A stretch of DNA of 64,000 bases from contig CAZNRN010000002.1 in assembly GCA_964575605.1 (NCBI GenBank), positions 142,941 through 206,940 of the forward strand, read 5' to 3'. Within the stretch, counting starts at the first letter, position 1. The number at the start of each line of letters is the position of its first letter. Positions 33,521 to 41,829 of the stretch are shown piece by piece. A model generated the notes under the pieces. That model searched no databases. It was not told the DNA's origin and worked only from the letters and a program-made list of their open reading frames with translations. The position numbers were made by a program, and so were the translations under genes. This DNA comes from JAPWJZ01 sp964575605 (GTDB taxonomy: Bacteria > Pseudomonadota > Alphaproteobacteria > Micavibrionales > UBA2020).

Positions 33521-34390
33521 ATGACCGAAAAACTGGGATTCATCGGCCTTGGCATCATGGGCCTGCCCATGTCGCTGAACCTGAAGCGCGCGGGTTTTGA
33601 CCTTGCCGTTTATAACCGCACCGCGGCGCGTACCGAGACGCTGAAAGAGGCGGGCGCGACGGTTTGCGAAACGCCCTCCGCCGTTGCGGCGAATGCCGAT
33701 ATTATCTTTACCTGCGTTTCCGATACGCCCGATGTTGAAGAAGTCCTCTTCGGCATGGACGGCATCATCCACGGCGCGAAGAAGGGCAGCGTGGTCGTGG
33801 ATATGAGCACGATCTCGCCGGCCGCGACCCGCGATTTCGCCAAACGCCTTGCAGAAAAAGGCATTACGCTGCTGGACGCGCCCGTATCGGGCGGCGAGGC
33901 AGGGGCGATTGCAGGCACGCTCACCATCATGACCGGCGGCGACGAGGCCACGTTCAACCGCGTGAAGCCCTACTTCGAAAAAATGGGCAAGACCATCGTG
34001 CTGGTGGGTGACAGCGGCGCGGGGCAGGTGGCCAAGGCCTGCAACCAAATCATCATCGCCGTCGCCATCGAAGGCGTGGGCGAAGCCATGCTGCTGGCCG
34101 AAAAATGCGGGGTAGACGGCAAAAAAGTGCGCGAGGCGCTGATGGGCGGCTTTGCGGGCTCGAAAGTGCTGGAAGTGCATGGCAACCGCATGCTGACGAA
34201 CGATTTCAAGCCCGGGTTCAAGACGAAACTTCACCGCAAGGACATGGGCATCGTGCTGGAAACCGCGAAGCAGCACAAGCTGCCGCTGCCCGCCGCGACG
34301 CTGGTGACGCTTCACATGGATGAAGTGATCAAGAAGGGTGATGGCGAGCTCGACAGCTCGGCCGTGTTCAAGGTTTTAAAGAAGAGCTGA
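33521..34390 (+). CDS. NAD(P)-dependent beta-hydroxyacid dehydrogenase (tartronate semialdehyde reductase-like)
   Basis: A 289-residue 3-hydroxyisobutyrate/2-hydroxy-3-oxopropionate reductase family member. The N-terminal nucleotide loop is GFIGLGIMGLPMSLNL (about 6-21). The substrate motif DAPVSGGEAGAIAGTL is near 125-140 and the catalytic lysine is in GAGQVAKACNQI (K175 region). GFKTKLHRKDMGI near the C-terminus is also conserved. Which hydroxyacid it reduces cannot be read from sequence. AAAGGG serves as ribosome binding site. An inverted repeat CAGCAA-5-TTGCTG at 33466-33482 lies upstream. Confidence 0.85.
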   Translation: MTEKLGFIGLGIMGLPMSLNLKRAGFDLAVYNRTAARTETLKEAGATVCETPSAVAANADIIFTCVSDTPDVEEVLFGMDGIIHGAKKGSVVVDMSTISPAATRDFAKRLAEKGITLLDAPVSGGEAGAIAGTLTIMTGGDEATFNRVKPYFEKMGKTIVLVGDSGAGQVAKACNQIIIAVAIEGVGEAMLLAEKCGVDGKKVREALMGGFAGSKVLEVHGNRMLTNDFKPGFKTKLHRKDMGIVLETAKQHKLPLPAATLVTLHMDEVIKKGDGELDSSAVFKVLKKS

Positions 34391-34982
34391 CGGCGGGTGT
34401 TGCAGCTCCCTGCGTTTTTAATCCGGCGGCTTCGGCCGGGTTGGCCCAGACCTGTATCTCCACATATCTGCCGCCTTTGATGTAATCGCTTCCAAGCCCG
34501 AAAGACTTGATGGCCTGCGCGGCCTGTTCCGCGTTCAGCACGGCGTTTTGCAGCGGGTGGGGTTCGACTCCTTCGGGCAGTTTCACGGTATGGTTGCCCA
34601 TGCTGTCGCCGTAAGTGAAAGAGCAGCATGAAAGGTCAAACTGGTCGGCGGGTATTGAAATCGCTTTCAGTCCTGTATGCGGGCCCACGGTCTGCGGTTC
34701 GGTGGTCAGGCAGAAATAGACCGGGTTTTGCTTGCGGATATCCACGCCCGCACTTTGCGCACCGGCACGCAGCCAGTTTTCGGTTTCAATGCGACCCTCT
34801 ATATAGGCCGCCTGGTCGCCCACCTTGTCGCCGACGCGGCGCTGGCTGGCGAATTTCGAGCAGAGGGCGATCGCCTCGGTCTTTGGCTTGTCAGTGACGA
34901 CCTCGAAAGGCTCGGACCCTTCACGGTAAAGGCGCGTGAGGTAGAGGCCTTGCAGGGGGTTGGGGACGCTTGAATCGGGCAT
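34368..34982 (-). CDS. Unknown protein, predicted leaderless mRNA
   Basis: A 204-residue protein that I do not recognise. It is soluble-looking with a few cysteines (IALCSKF, VYFCLTTE, LSCCSFTYG) and no membrane segment. Its 3' end overlaps the end of the convergent dehydrogenase gene by 23 bp. A perfect TATAAT lies five bases upstream of the ATG and no Shine-Dalgarno is present, so the start codon is probably the transcript start. Confidence 0.6.
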   Translation of the reverse strand: MPDSSVPNPLQGLYLTRLYREGSEPFEVVTDKPKTEAIALCSKFASQRRVGDKVGDQAAYIEGRIETENWLRAGAQSAGVDIRKQNPVYFCLTTEPQTVGPHTGLKAISIPADQFDLSCCSFTYGDSMGNHTVKLPEGVEPHPLQNAVLNAEQAAQAIKSFGLGSDYIKGGRYVEIQVWANPAEAAGLKTQGAATPAVSSSLKP

Positions 34983-34987
34983 TAGCC

Positions 34988-34993
34988 ATTATA
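34988..34993 (-). promoter_or_regulatory. -10 box placed for leaderless transcription
   Basis: TATAAT on the minus strand, five bases before the ATG at 34982. The upstream sequence is AT-rich but has no good -35 hexamer at 17-18 bases. Confidence 0.4.
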
Positions 34994-35043
34994 GCACAAT
35001 ATTTAACATAATATTAATGAGCGAGCGTAAGTAACTGATAAAC

Positions 35044-35526
35044 CTAAATTTTATTAATCTCTTCAAGCGCATTTTTGAGGATATGGGCGGCGGCGAGTTT
35101 GTCGACGACCTCGCCGCGTTTCTTGCGGGACATGTCGATTTCATCGATCAGGAACTGCTCGACCGCGAAGGTCGACAAGCGCTCGTCAAAGAAGGCGATG
35201 ACAGGGTCGAAACCCAGTGTGTCTTTCGCGCGCAGAAGGTTCTGGCCGAAGGAGCGCACGGACTCTGCGCGTTTGCCCTCCGTCCCGTCCATGTTGAGCG
35301 GCAGGCCGATGACGAAACCGCGCACCTCGTATTCCTTGCAGATAGCCGTCAGCTGGCGCAGATTTTCCGTAAACTTGACGGGTGTGAGGGTTTTTAACGG
35401 TGTCGAGATGGTCAGCTCTGGGTTCGACAGCGCCAGCCCCAGCGTCTTGGTGCCATGATCCATGCCCAAAAGCCTTGTTTTGGGGGGCAAAAAGCGTCTC
35501 AGGTCTTTGATCGGGACTATCGCCAT
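35044..35526 (-). CDS. ruvX: Holliday junction resolvase-like / pre-16S rRNA nuclease YqgF
   Basis: The RNase H-like YqgF/RuvX family, implicated in 16S rRNA 5' processing and formerly proposed as a Holliday junction resolvase. The frame is open further upstream, but the ATG at 35526 gives a 160-residue protein of normal size. Motifs: LLGMDHGTKTLGLALS (first catalytic Asp), FVIGLPLNMDGTEGKRA, FFDERLSTFAVE and DKLAAAHILKNAL (last catalytic Asp). It is divergent from gatC with 42 bases between. Confidence 0.92.
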   Translation of the reverse strand: MAIVPIKDLRRFLPPKTRLLGMDHGTKTLGLALSNPELTISTPLKTLTPVKFTENLRQLTAICKEYEVRGFVIGLPLNMDGTEGKRAESVRSFGQNLLRAKDTLGFDPVIAFFDERLSTFAVEQFLIDEIDMSRKKRGEVVDKLAAAHILKNALEEINKI

Positions 35527-35568
35527 GCTAGATTTTCTGTCGATATTATTTAAATAAGGAACGGTGTG

Positions 35569-35856
35569 ATGTCTATCGATAAAAACACGGTGACCAGGAT
35601 AGCAAAGCTGGCCCGGATCAAGGTGGCGGAGGAGGACAAGGAAACCCTCGCCCGCGAACTGTCCAACATTCTCAAGATGATCGAGGAGCTTAACGCGGTC
35701 AATACCGACGGCGTCGAGCCCCTGACCTCGGTCGTGCAGATGCAGATGTATTCCCGCGAGGACAAAGTCACCGACGGCGGCATCCCCGAAAAAATCCTCG
35801 CCAACGCACCCGAGCAGACGGCCGGCTTCTTCGTCGTCCCGAAAGTGGTGGAGTAA
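35569..35856 (+). CDS. gatC: Asp-tRNA(Asn)/Glu-tRNA(Gln) amidotransferase subunit C
   Basis: GatC stabilises the GatA-GatB interface in the amidotransferase that makes Gln-tRNA(Gln) and/or Asn-tRNA(Asn). 95 residues from the ATG at 35569, which has AAGGAA 7 bases upstream; a GTG one codon earlier is less likely. Hallmarks are VTRIAKLARIKV, SNILKMIEELNAVNTDGVEP and an end close to the usual ...VPKVVE. It begins the gatCAB operon. Confidence 0.95.
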   Translation: MSIDKNTVTRIAKLARIKVAEEDKETLARELSNILKMIEELNAVNTDGVEPLTSVVQMQMYSREDKVTDGGIPEKILANAPEQTAGFFVVPKVVE

Positions 35857-35862
35857 TAGAAC

Positions 35863-37347
35863 ATGGCAAACCTGACCCACCTGACCATCCGCCAGGCGCT
35901 CGACGGCCTGAAGAAAAAAGAATTCACGGCTTCCGAACTGGTCGAGGCGCATATCAAGGCCTCCGAAGCGGCGCGCCACCTGAATTGCTACATCACCGAA
36001 ACCTTCGACACCGCGCGCGCGGAAGCGAAAGAGGCGGACAAGCGCTATGCCGCCGGCAAGGCGCTGCCGCTGGACGGTATTCCGATTGCGATGAAGGACC
36101 TTTATTGCACCGAGGGCGTCGAGACGACGGCGGCCAGCCTGATTTTGAAAGGCTTCAAACCGCCTTATGAATCGACCGTTTCCGGCAACATGAAGCGCGA
36201 CGGCACGATTTCTCTGGGCAAGGCAAACCTTGACGAATTCGCGATGGGTTCCTCGAACACCACCTCGGGCTACGGCAACGTCATCAACCCGTGGAAACGC
36301 AAGGGCGATAACAAAGACCTCGTTCCCGGCGGGTCATCAGGCGGTTCTGCGGCGGCTGTGGCAGCGCGTATTGCCATGGGTGCGACAGGCACCGATACCG
36401 GCGGCTCTATCCGCCAGCCGGCGGCTTTCTGTGGCATCACGGGCATCAAGCCCACCTATGGCCGCTGCTCGCGTTTCGGCATTATCGCTTTCGCGTCGTC
36501 GCTGGACCAGGCGGGGCCTTTTGGCAAGGATGTCGAGGACTGCGCCCTACTGCTGAAATCGATGGCGGGCTGGGATGAAAAAGATTCCACCTGCGTCAAC
36601 CTGCCGGTGCCCGATTACGCGGCATCGCTGGGGCAGAGCGTAAAGGGGCTGAAAGTCGGCATCCCGAAGGAATACCGCGTCGAGGGCACCAGCCCCGAAA
36701 TCATCGCGCTGTGGGAAAAAGCAGCCGCGATGCTGAAAGACGCCGGCGCCGAAATCATCGACGTTTCGCTGCCGCATACCAAATATGCGCTGCATGCATA
36801 CTATGTGGTGGCGCCTGCGGAATGCTCGTCGAACCTCGCGCGCTATGACGGCGTGCGTTTCGGCGCGCGGGTCGAGGGTGACAACCTGATCGACACGTAC
36901 GAGAACACCCGTGCGAAAGGCTTCGGCCGCGAAGTGCGCCGCCGTATCCTGATCGGCACATACGTGCTGTCGGCGGGTTACTACGACGCCTATTACAACA
37001 AGGCGCGCAAGGTGCGGAAACTTATCTGGAACGACTTTATCGAGGCCTACAAAAAGGTCGACGTCCTGCTGACGCCGACCGCGCCCACCGCGGCGTTTGC
37101 GATTGGCGAGAACCAGAGCGACCCGGTGACGATGTACCTGAACGACATCTTCACCATCCCGGCCTCGATGGCCGGCATGCCCGGCATGTCGCTGCCGGTC
37201 GGCCTGTCGTCCGACGGCCTGCCGCTCGGCATCCAGCTGATCGGCCAGCCGTTCAAGGAAGAAACCCTGTTCCGCGCAGCCCATGCGCTGGAGAAAGCCG
37301 CAAATTTCACCGCCGTGCCCCAGAACATCGTCGGCAAAGCGGCGTAA
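35863..37347 (+). CDS. gatA: Asp-tRNA(Asn)/Glu-tRNA(Gln) amidotransferase subunit A
   Basis: The amidase subunit that releases ammonia from glutamine. The 494-residue protein shows the Ser-cisSer-Lys machinery: AMKDLYCTEGVETT with the catalytic Lys, PGGSSGGSAAAVAAR with the cis-Ser, and TDTGGSIRQPAAFCG with the nucleophile Ser. Length is normal. It starts 6 bases after gatC and is followed by gatB after 11 bases. Confidence 0.97.
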   Translation: MANLTHLTIRQALDGLKKKEFTASELVEAHIKASEAARHLNCYITETFDTARAEAKEADKRYAAGKALPLDGIPIAMKDLYCTEGVETTAASLILKGFKPPYESTVSGNMKRDGTISLGKANLDEFAMGSSNTTSGYGNVINPWKRKGDNKDLVPGGSSGGSAAAVAARIAMGATGTDTGGSIRQPAAFCGITGIKPTYGRCSRFGIIAFASSLDQAGPFGKDVEDCALLLKSMAGWDEKDSTCVNLPVPDYAASLGQSVKGLKVGIPKEYRVEGTSPEIIALWEKAAAMLKDAGAEIIDVSLPHTKYALHAYYVVAPAECSSNLARYDGVRFGARVEGDNLIDTYENTRAKGFGREVRRRILIGTYVLSAGYYDAYYNKARKVRKLIWNDFIEAYKKVDVLLTPTAPTAAFAIGENQSDPVTMYLNDIFTIPASMAGMPGMSLPVGLSSDGLPLGIQLIGQPFKEETLFRAAHALEKAANFTAVPQNIVGKAA

Positions 37348-37358
37348 GGAGAAAACCC

Positions 37359-38813
37359 ATGACCTATATCATCAAAGGCGAAACGGGCGACTGGGAAACC
37401 GTCATCGGGCTTGAAGTCCATGCGCAGGTATTGACCAAGTCGAAACTGTTCTCGGGCGCATCCGCCGATTTCGGCGCGGCCCCCAATACGCAGGTGAGCC
37501 CCGTTGACGCGGGCATGCCGGGCATGCTGCCCGTCATCAACCACGACTGCATCGAAAAGGCTGTGCGTACCGGTTTGGGGCTTAACGCCGTCATCAACCG
37601 CGTGTCGGTCTTCGAGCGCAAAAACTATTTCTACCCCGACCTGCCGCAGGGCTACCAGATATCGCAGTACCAGCAGCCCATCGTCGGCAACGGCGAGATT
37701 GAAATCGACCTGCCCGACGGCACGGTGAAAAAAGTCGGCATCGAGCGCCTGCACCTTGAACAGGACGCGGGCAAGAGCTTGCACGACCAGCATCCGTCCA
37801 AAAGCTATGTCGACCTGAACCGCAGCGGCAACCCGCTGATGGAAATCGTCTCGAAGCCCGACATGCGTAGCCCCGAAGAGGCGGGCGCATATGTTACGAA
37901 ACTCCGCGCCATCGTGCGCTACCTTGGCACCTGCGACGGTAACATGGACGAAGGCTCGATGCGCTGCGACGTGAACGTGTCGGTGCGCAAGCCCGGGGCG
38001 GAACTCGGCACGCGCTGCGAGATCAAGAACGTGAACTCGGTCCGTTTCGTGCAGCAGGCGATCGAATACGAAGCAAAACGCCAGGTCGAAGTCATCGAAG
38101 GCGGCGGCAAGATAGTGCAGGAAACGCGCCTGTTCGATACCAAGAACGGCACAACCCGTTCGATGCGCTCCAAGGAAGACGCGCATGACTACCGCTATTT
38201 CCCGGACCCCGACCTGCTGCCGCTCATCGTCGAAAACGACGTGGTCGACGGCATCCGCAAAACCATGCCCGAGCTGCCCGATGCGAAAAAGAAGCGCTTC
38301 ACCGACAGTTTTGGCCTGACCGCATATGACGCGGGCGTGCTGGTCTCGGAAAAAGAACGTGCGGAGTATTTCGAGGAAGCCGCCAAGGGCCGTGACGCGA
38401 AACTCGTCGCCAACTGGCTGATCACCGAACTGCTGGGCGCGCTGCACAAGGCCGAGAAAGAGCTGAAGGACAGCCCCGTTTCAGCCAAGCAGCTGGGTGA
38501 ACTTGTCGGGCTGATTTCCGACAACACTATCTCGGGCCGCATCGCCAAGGAAGTCTTCGCCGAAATGGTCGGCACCTCGAAAAACGCTGCTGACATCGTG
38601 GAAGCCAGGGGGCTGAAGCAGGTGACGGATACCGGCGCGATAGAAAAAATCGTCAACGAAGTCATCAAGGAAAACGCCGACAAGGTCGCCGAATACAAGG
38701 GCGGCAAGGACAAGCTTTTTGGCTTCTTCGTCGGCTCCGTTCTCAAGAAGTCGGGCGGCAAGGCCAACCCCGGCATGGTCAACGATCTGCTGAAAAAGAA
38801 GCTGGAGGAATAA
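37359..38813 (+). CDS. gatB: Asp-tRNA(Asn)/Glu-tRNA(Gln) amidotransferase subunit B
   Basis: GatB binds and activates the misacylated tRNA and receives ammonia from GatA. The 484-residue protein opens with ETVIGLEVHAQVLTKSKLFSG and has YFYPDLPQGYQISQY, EDAGKS-type segment LEQDAGKSLH, and GSMRCDVNVSVR. The C-terminal YqeY-like domain ends FFVGSVLKKSGGKANP. Its stop codon directly abuts the next ATG (38814), so the TerD-family genes are almost certainly in the same transcript. Confidence 0.97.
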   Translation: MTYIIKGETGDWETVIGLEVHAQVLTKSKLFSGASADFGAAPNTQVSPVDAGMPGMLPVINHDCIEKAVRTGLGLNAVINRVSVFERKNYFYPDLPQGYQISQYQQPIVGNGEIEIDLPDGTVKKVGIERLHLEQDAGKSLHDQHPSKSYVDLNRSGNPLMEIVSKPDMRSPEEAGAYVTKLRAIVRYLGTCDGNMDEGSMRCDVNVSVRKPGAELGTRCEIKNVNSVRFVQQAIEYEAKRQVEVIEGGGKIVQETRLFDTKNGTTRSMRSKEDAHDYRYFPDPDLLPLIVENDVVDGIRKTMPELPDAKKKRFTDSFGLTAYDAGVLVSEKERAEYFEEAAKGRDAKLVANWLITELLGALHKAEKELKDSPVSAKQLGELVGLISDNTISGRIAKEVFAEMVGTSKNAADIVEARGLKQVTDTGAIEKIVNEVIKENADKVAEYKGGKDKLFGFFVGSVLKKSGGKANPGMVNDLLKKKLEE

Positions 38814-39587
38814 ATGCCCACGCTCAAAGGCCCGAGGCCCGGTACGACGCCTGTTCCGCTGGTTCTGACCAAGGAGGGCGCGCAACGCTTCCTCGTCGGC
38901 CTGTCGTGGGATCCGCGCGACGCTTCCGATTTCAAGGTCAAGGTATCGGATGGCCCCCGCAAGGGCAGCATCACCAGCCGCATCCTGCATATCCTCCTGG
39001 CGCCCTTTGAATTCATCCGCGTCCTGTTCCTGTCCTCGGCCAAGCTGGTCGTATCCGACATGCACAACAACACGCTGAAAAAAGACAGTGACGAGGCCGG
39101 GCGCGACGTAAAAGCCGAGCAATACGACCTCGATCTCGACTGCTACATTTACGACGCCGACCTGAACCTGAAAACTGTCGTGGGCGTCGAAGACGGCGAG
39201 CTTATCGACAAGAGCAAGCGCATCTACCATTCCGGCGACAATCAGGGCGGCGGAGGTGGTGGCGACGATGAAAAACTTTACGTAGAGACGGCCGGCCTGC
39301 CCGCCGATTACCACCACATCTATTTCGTCGTCAAAAGCGACTGCAAGTTCAGCATGGCCGAATTCAAAAACCCCAGCATCCGCCTTGCCGACAGCAAAAG
39401 CGATGCGGTGGCGCTGCAAAACAGCCTGCATCCGCCCGAGGGCATGCCGAAGGTCTATAACTACATTTTCTGCCGTGTATCGCGCGACGGCGAGGGCTGG
39501 AGCTTCGAGAATATCGATGAATTCATGGATGACAACGTGAAGTGGGAAGAGCTTCTGCCCACTTTGCCTGCACGGAAGGCAGCTTAA
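38814..39587 (+). CDS. TerD-family protein with hydrophobic insertion (copy 1)
   Basis: 257 residues with TerD-domain landmarks: an opening strand RFLVGLSWDPRD (about 25-36), DLDLDCYIYD (105-114), IYHSGDNQGGGGGGDDE (137-153), and LPADYHHIYFVVKS. In TerD proteins the D/GDN/DDE residues bind calcium, and all are present here. Unusually, about 65 residues separate the first strand from DLDLD, including the hydrophobic stretch 55-80 (RILHILLAPFEFIRVLFLSS), which could be an amphipathic or membrane-dipping helix pair. TerD proteins act in tellurite and envelope-stress phenotypes; the actual role here is unknown. It abuts gatB. Confidence 0.8.
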   Translation: MPTLKGPRPGTTPVPLVLTKEGAQRFLVGLSWDPRDASDFKVKVSDGPRKGSITSRILHILLAPFEFIRVLFLSSAKLVVSDMHNNTLKKDSDEAGRDVKAEQYDLDLDCYIYDADLNLKTVVGVEDGELIDKSKRIYHSGDNQGGGGGGDDEKLYVETAGLPADYHHIYFVVKSDCKFSMAEFKNPSIRLADSKSDAVALQNSLHPPEGMPKVYNYIFCRVSRDGEGWSFENIDEFMDDNVKWEELLPTLPARKAA

Positions 39588-39590
39588 GCC

Positions 39591-40340
39591 ATGGCGCATG
39601 TCGGCCCCCAGAAAGGCAAAACGGCCCCACTGAAATTGTCGCCGGAAGGCGCCCGCTTTTTAGTAGGCCTCTCCTGGGCGCCAAAAGACGGACCCAAACG
39701 CAAACGGATCGAAGTCCCCCACCTGAAAGACGAGCAGGGGAACTATGATAATCTCTACTTCTTGAAGCTGCCGGTTTATATCGGGCAGGTCATTATTCAG
39801 GGTATCGCGGGGCTGCTGCCGGATAAATCCGCGCCCAGGACAGAAGGCGGCGCGAACCCGGCAGACGGGCACGACCTCGACCTCTACTGTTATATTTTCG
39901 ACCGCAATATGCAGCTGTACCAGGTGATCGGGCCCAAGGTGGGCGAGCTGATCGACCCGTCGCAGAAAATCTATCACAGCGGCGAAAACCAGCATGGCCG
40001 GCAGGGCAACGACGCCGAGCAAATTTTTGTGGAAACGCGCGGCCTGCCGCCCGATTACCACAACTTTATCTTCGTCGTGAAAAGCGCCAACAGCAACGCA
40101 ATGTCGGATATCCCGGAAGGCATTATCCGCTTGGCCGACAGCGCCTCGAATACCAACGCGCTTGAAAACCATATTGCCGAGAAGGCGCAGCCGCCCGCGA
40201 ATTCCTTTGGTTACGTCTTCTGCTGCCTGACGCGCGAGGGTGAAAACTGGGCCGTGCGCAATATCGACAGTTTCACCGGCCGCGCCGTGGACTGGAGCCT
40301 GATGCTCCCAGCCATCGAGTGGACAAAAGGCCCGGAATGA
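39591..40340 (+). CDS. TerD-family protein with hydrophobic insertion (copy 2)
   Basis: A 249-residue paralogue of the preceding gene: FLVGLSWAPKD (23-33), DLDLYCYIFD (95-104), KIYHSGENQHG (126-136), DAEQIFVETRGLPPDYHNF. The calcium-type residues are partly changed, with GDN to GEN and DDE to DAE, so metal binding may be altered. The insertion between the first strand and DLDL is again about 60 residues with a hydrophobic core 57-77 (FLKLPVYIGQVIIQGIAGLL). It lies 3 bases after copy 1 and overlaps the sulfotransferase start by ATGA. Confidence 0.8.
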   Translation: MAHVGPQKGKTAPLKLSPEGARFLVGLSWAPKDGPKRKRIEVPHLKDEQGNYDNLYFLKLPVYIGQVIIQGIAGLLPDKSAPRTEGGANPADGHDLDLYCYIFDRNMQLYQVIGPKVGELIDPSQKIYHSGENQHGRQGNDAEQIFVETRGLPPDYHNFIFVVKSANSNAMSDIPEGIIRLADSASNTNALENHIAEKAQPPANSFGYVFCCLTREGENWAVRNIDSFTGRAVDWSLMLPAIEWTKGPE

Positions 40341-41155
40341 AGGACGAAACGGCCTTCCGTCTCTACACCCTTAACAGGCGCTGGACGAATGCTAGCCTGC
40401 TTGTGCACCGCCATTTCGACGGGCACATCGTATCGATGCAGCAGTCGGGAAGCCACTGGATCAAGAACATGCTCTCGCATGTGCTTATCAGGCTTTATAA
40501 CCTTCCTCCCATGGCGCATATCCAGGACGACAGCATTATCGGCCACACCAAAACGCCGCCGGCCTATAAAAGCATCCCGCAGATCGTGCATAGCCATGGC
40601 TATCCGCATGCGCTGACGCTGAAAGTCCCGGGCCTGCATTTCCCCAAATACTTGGTGCTGGTGCGTGACCTCAAAGAATCGCTGGTGTCGCATTACGAGC
40701 GGTTCAAGGGGGATTACAAAGGTGCGGATTTTTCGACCTACCTGCGCGGCGATGTGCGCCAGAAAACCTTCCACAGCGATATCTGGTCGCGCATCCGCTT
40801 TATGAACGAATGGGGGCGCGTGCTGGTACGCAATCCGGGCGCCGTCATGCCGCTGCGCTATGAAGACATCAAGAGAGACCCCGCCGCTGCGCTGCGCAAC
40901 GTCTGTGCCTTTTTCGGCATCAAGGACGTCACGGAAGATATCGTTATTTATGCGCTTGCCGAAAGCAGCAAGGAAAAGATGGCCGAGAAGCCGAACCCCA
41001 GTATCACAACGACCGTCGTGCGCACCGAACAGCGCCCGACGCTCGACAGCTATTTCACGCCGGAAAACGAGGCTTTTTTCCGCGCCACCTGTGCGCACTA
41101 CCTCGAGCATGATTTCGGCTATGGCTATACGCGGCCGGAAGTGAAAGCGGCATGA
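40337..41155 (+). CDS. Sulfotransferase-domain protein
   Basis: A cytosolic PAPS-dependent sulfotransferase fold protein, 272 residues from the ATG at 40337 that overlaps the TerD stop; an upstream ATG at 40319 is less likely. The 5'-phosphosulfate loop is SMQQSGSHWIKNML (about 33-46). The 3'-phosphate segment is YLVLVRDLKESLVSHYERF. LRYEDIKRDPAAALRNVCAFFG is the typical helix that follows. The acceptor (glycan, lipid or other) cannot be read from sequence. It is in an operon with TerD genes upstream and a HAD phosphatase overlapping downstream. Confidence 0.85.
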   Translation: MKDETAFRLYTLNRRWTNASLLVHRHFDGHIVSMQQSGSHWIKNMLSHVLIRLYNLPPMAHIQDDSIIGHTKTPPAYKSIPQIVHSHGYPHALTLKVPGLHFPKYLVLVRDLKESLVSHYERFKGDYKGADFSTYLRGDVRQKTFHSDIWSRIRFMNEWGRVLVRNPGAVMPLRYEDIKRDPAAALRNVCAFFGIKDVTEDIVIYALAESSKEKMAEKPNPSITTTVVRTEQRPTLDSYFTPENEAFFRATCAHYLEHDFGYGYTRPEVKAA

Positions 41156-41829
41156 CCGGACTGGTTGTATTTGACGTGGACGGCACCTTCCTCGACAGCT
41201 ACACGCTGTTCGAGAAATCCATCCGCGACTATTCGAAAGAAAAAGGCCTGCCCGAACCGTTTTACGAAGCCATCCGCCACGGCTACAGCGACCCGCACTC
41301 GCATGACTTTAAGTGGGGGGTGAGCCGCGAGGAACAGGTCGAACACCTGATTACGGTTTTTAACCTGATGGACGAATGGTCCATGTCGGGCGACCCTGCG
41401 CGCACGCCGCTGCTTTTTGAAAGCGTCGAAGACGTGCTGGTGGAGCTGAAGGATAATGGCCATACGCTGGCCATCGTCACGTCGAAGCCGGAGGCCCCGC
41501 TGCTGCACCTGCTGGAATACCACAACGTCAAGAACCTCTTCTCCGCCCACCGCACCTGGGACGACATCAAGCGCCGCGGGGAAAAGGAAAAGCCCGAGCC
41601 TGACATGCTGCTTTCTGTCATGAAGCAGCTGAATTTCAAGCCCGACAGCACCGTTATGATCGGCGATACGACCATGGATGTGCGCATGGGGCGTGCGGCG
41701 AAGACCCATACCATCGGCGTGGCCTGGGGCATGCACCCTGTCCTTCACCTGGAAGACGCTGGCGCGCATCATATCGTCGACACCCATTTCAAGAACCTGG
41801 TGCCGGCGGTTAAAAGGATATTGGGTTAA
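41152..41829 (+). CDS. HAD-superfamily hydrolase, phosphoglycolate phosphatase-like
   Basis: A 225-residue HAD phosphatase with motif I FDVDGTF (nucleophile D8 and D10), motif II IVTSKP, a Lys in the EKPEPDML segment and motif IV VMIGDTTMDVRMG. The cap inserted after motif I is alpha-helical, as in Gph/PpaX proteins. It overlaps the sulfotransferase by 4 bp. Because PAP is a by-product of sulfotransferases, a PAP- or sugar-phosphate role is tempting but not supported by specific motifs. Confidence 0.85.
   Translation: MTGLVVFDVDGTFLDSYTLFEKSIRDYSKEKGLPEPFYEAIRHGYSDPHSHDFKWGVSREEQVEHLITVFNLMDEWSMSGDPARTPLLFESVEDVLVELKDNGHTLAIVTSKPEAPLLHLLEYHNVKNLFSAHRTWDDIKRRGEKEKPEPDMLLSVMKQLNFKPDSTVMIGDTTMDVRMGRAAKTHTIGVAWGMHPVLHLEDAGAHHIVDTHFKNLVPAVKRILG

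Noticed and set aside
37047..38447. A 466-codon minus-strand frame opposite gatA/gatB
   Set aside because: It is antisense to unmistakable GatA and GatB motifs and has typical shadow composition.
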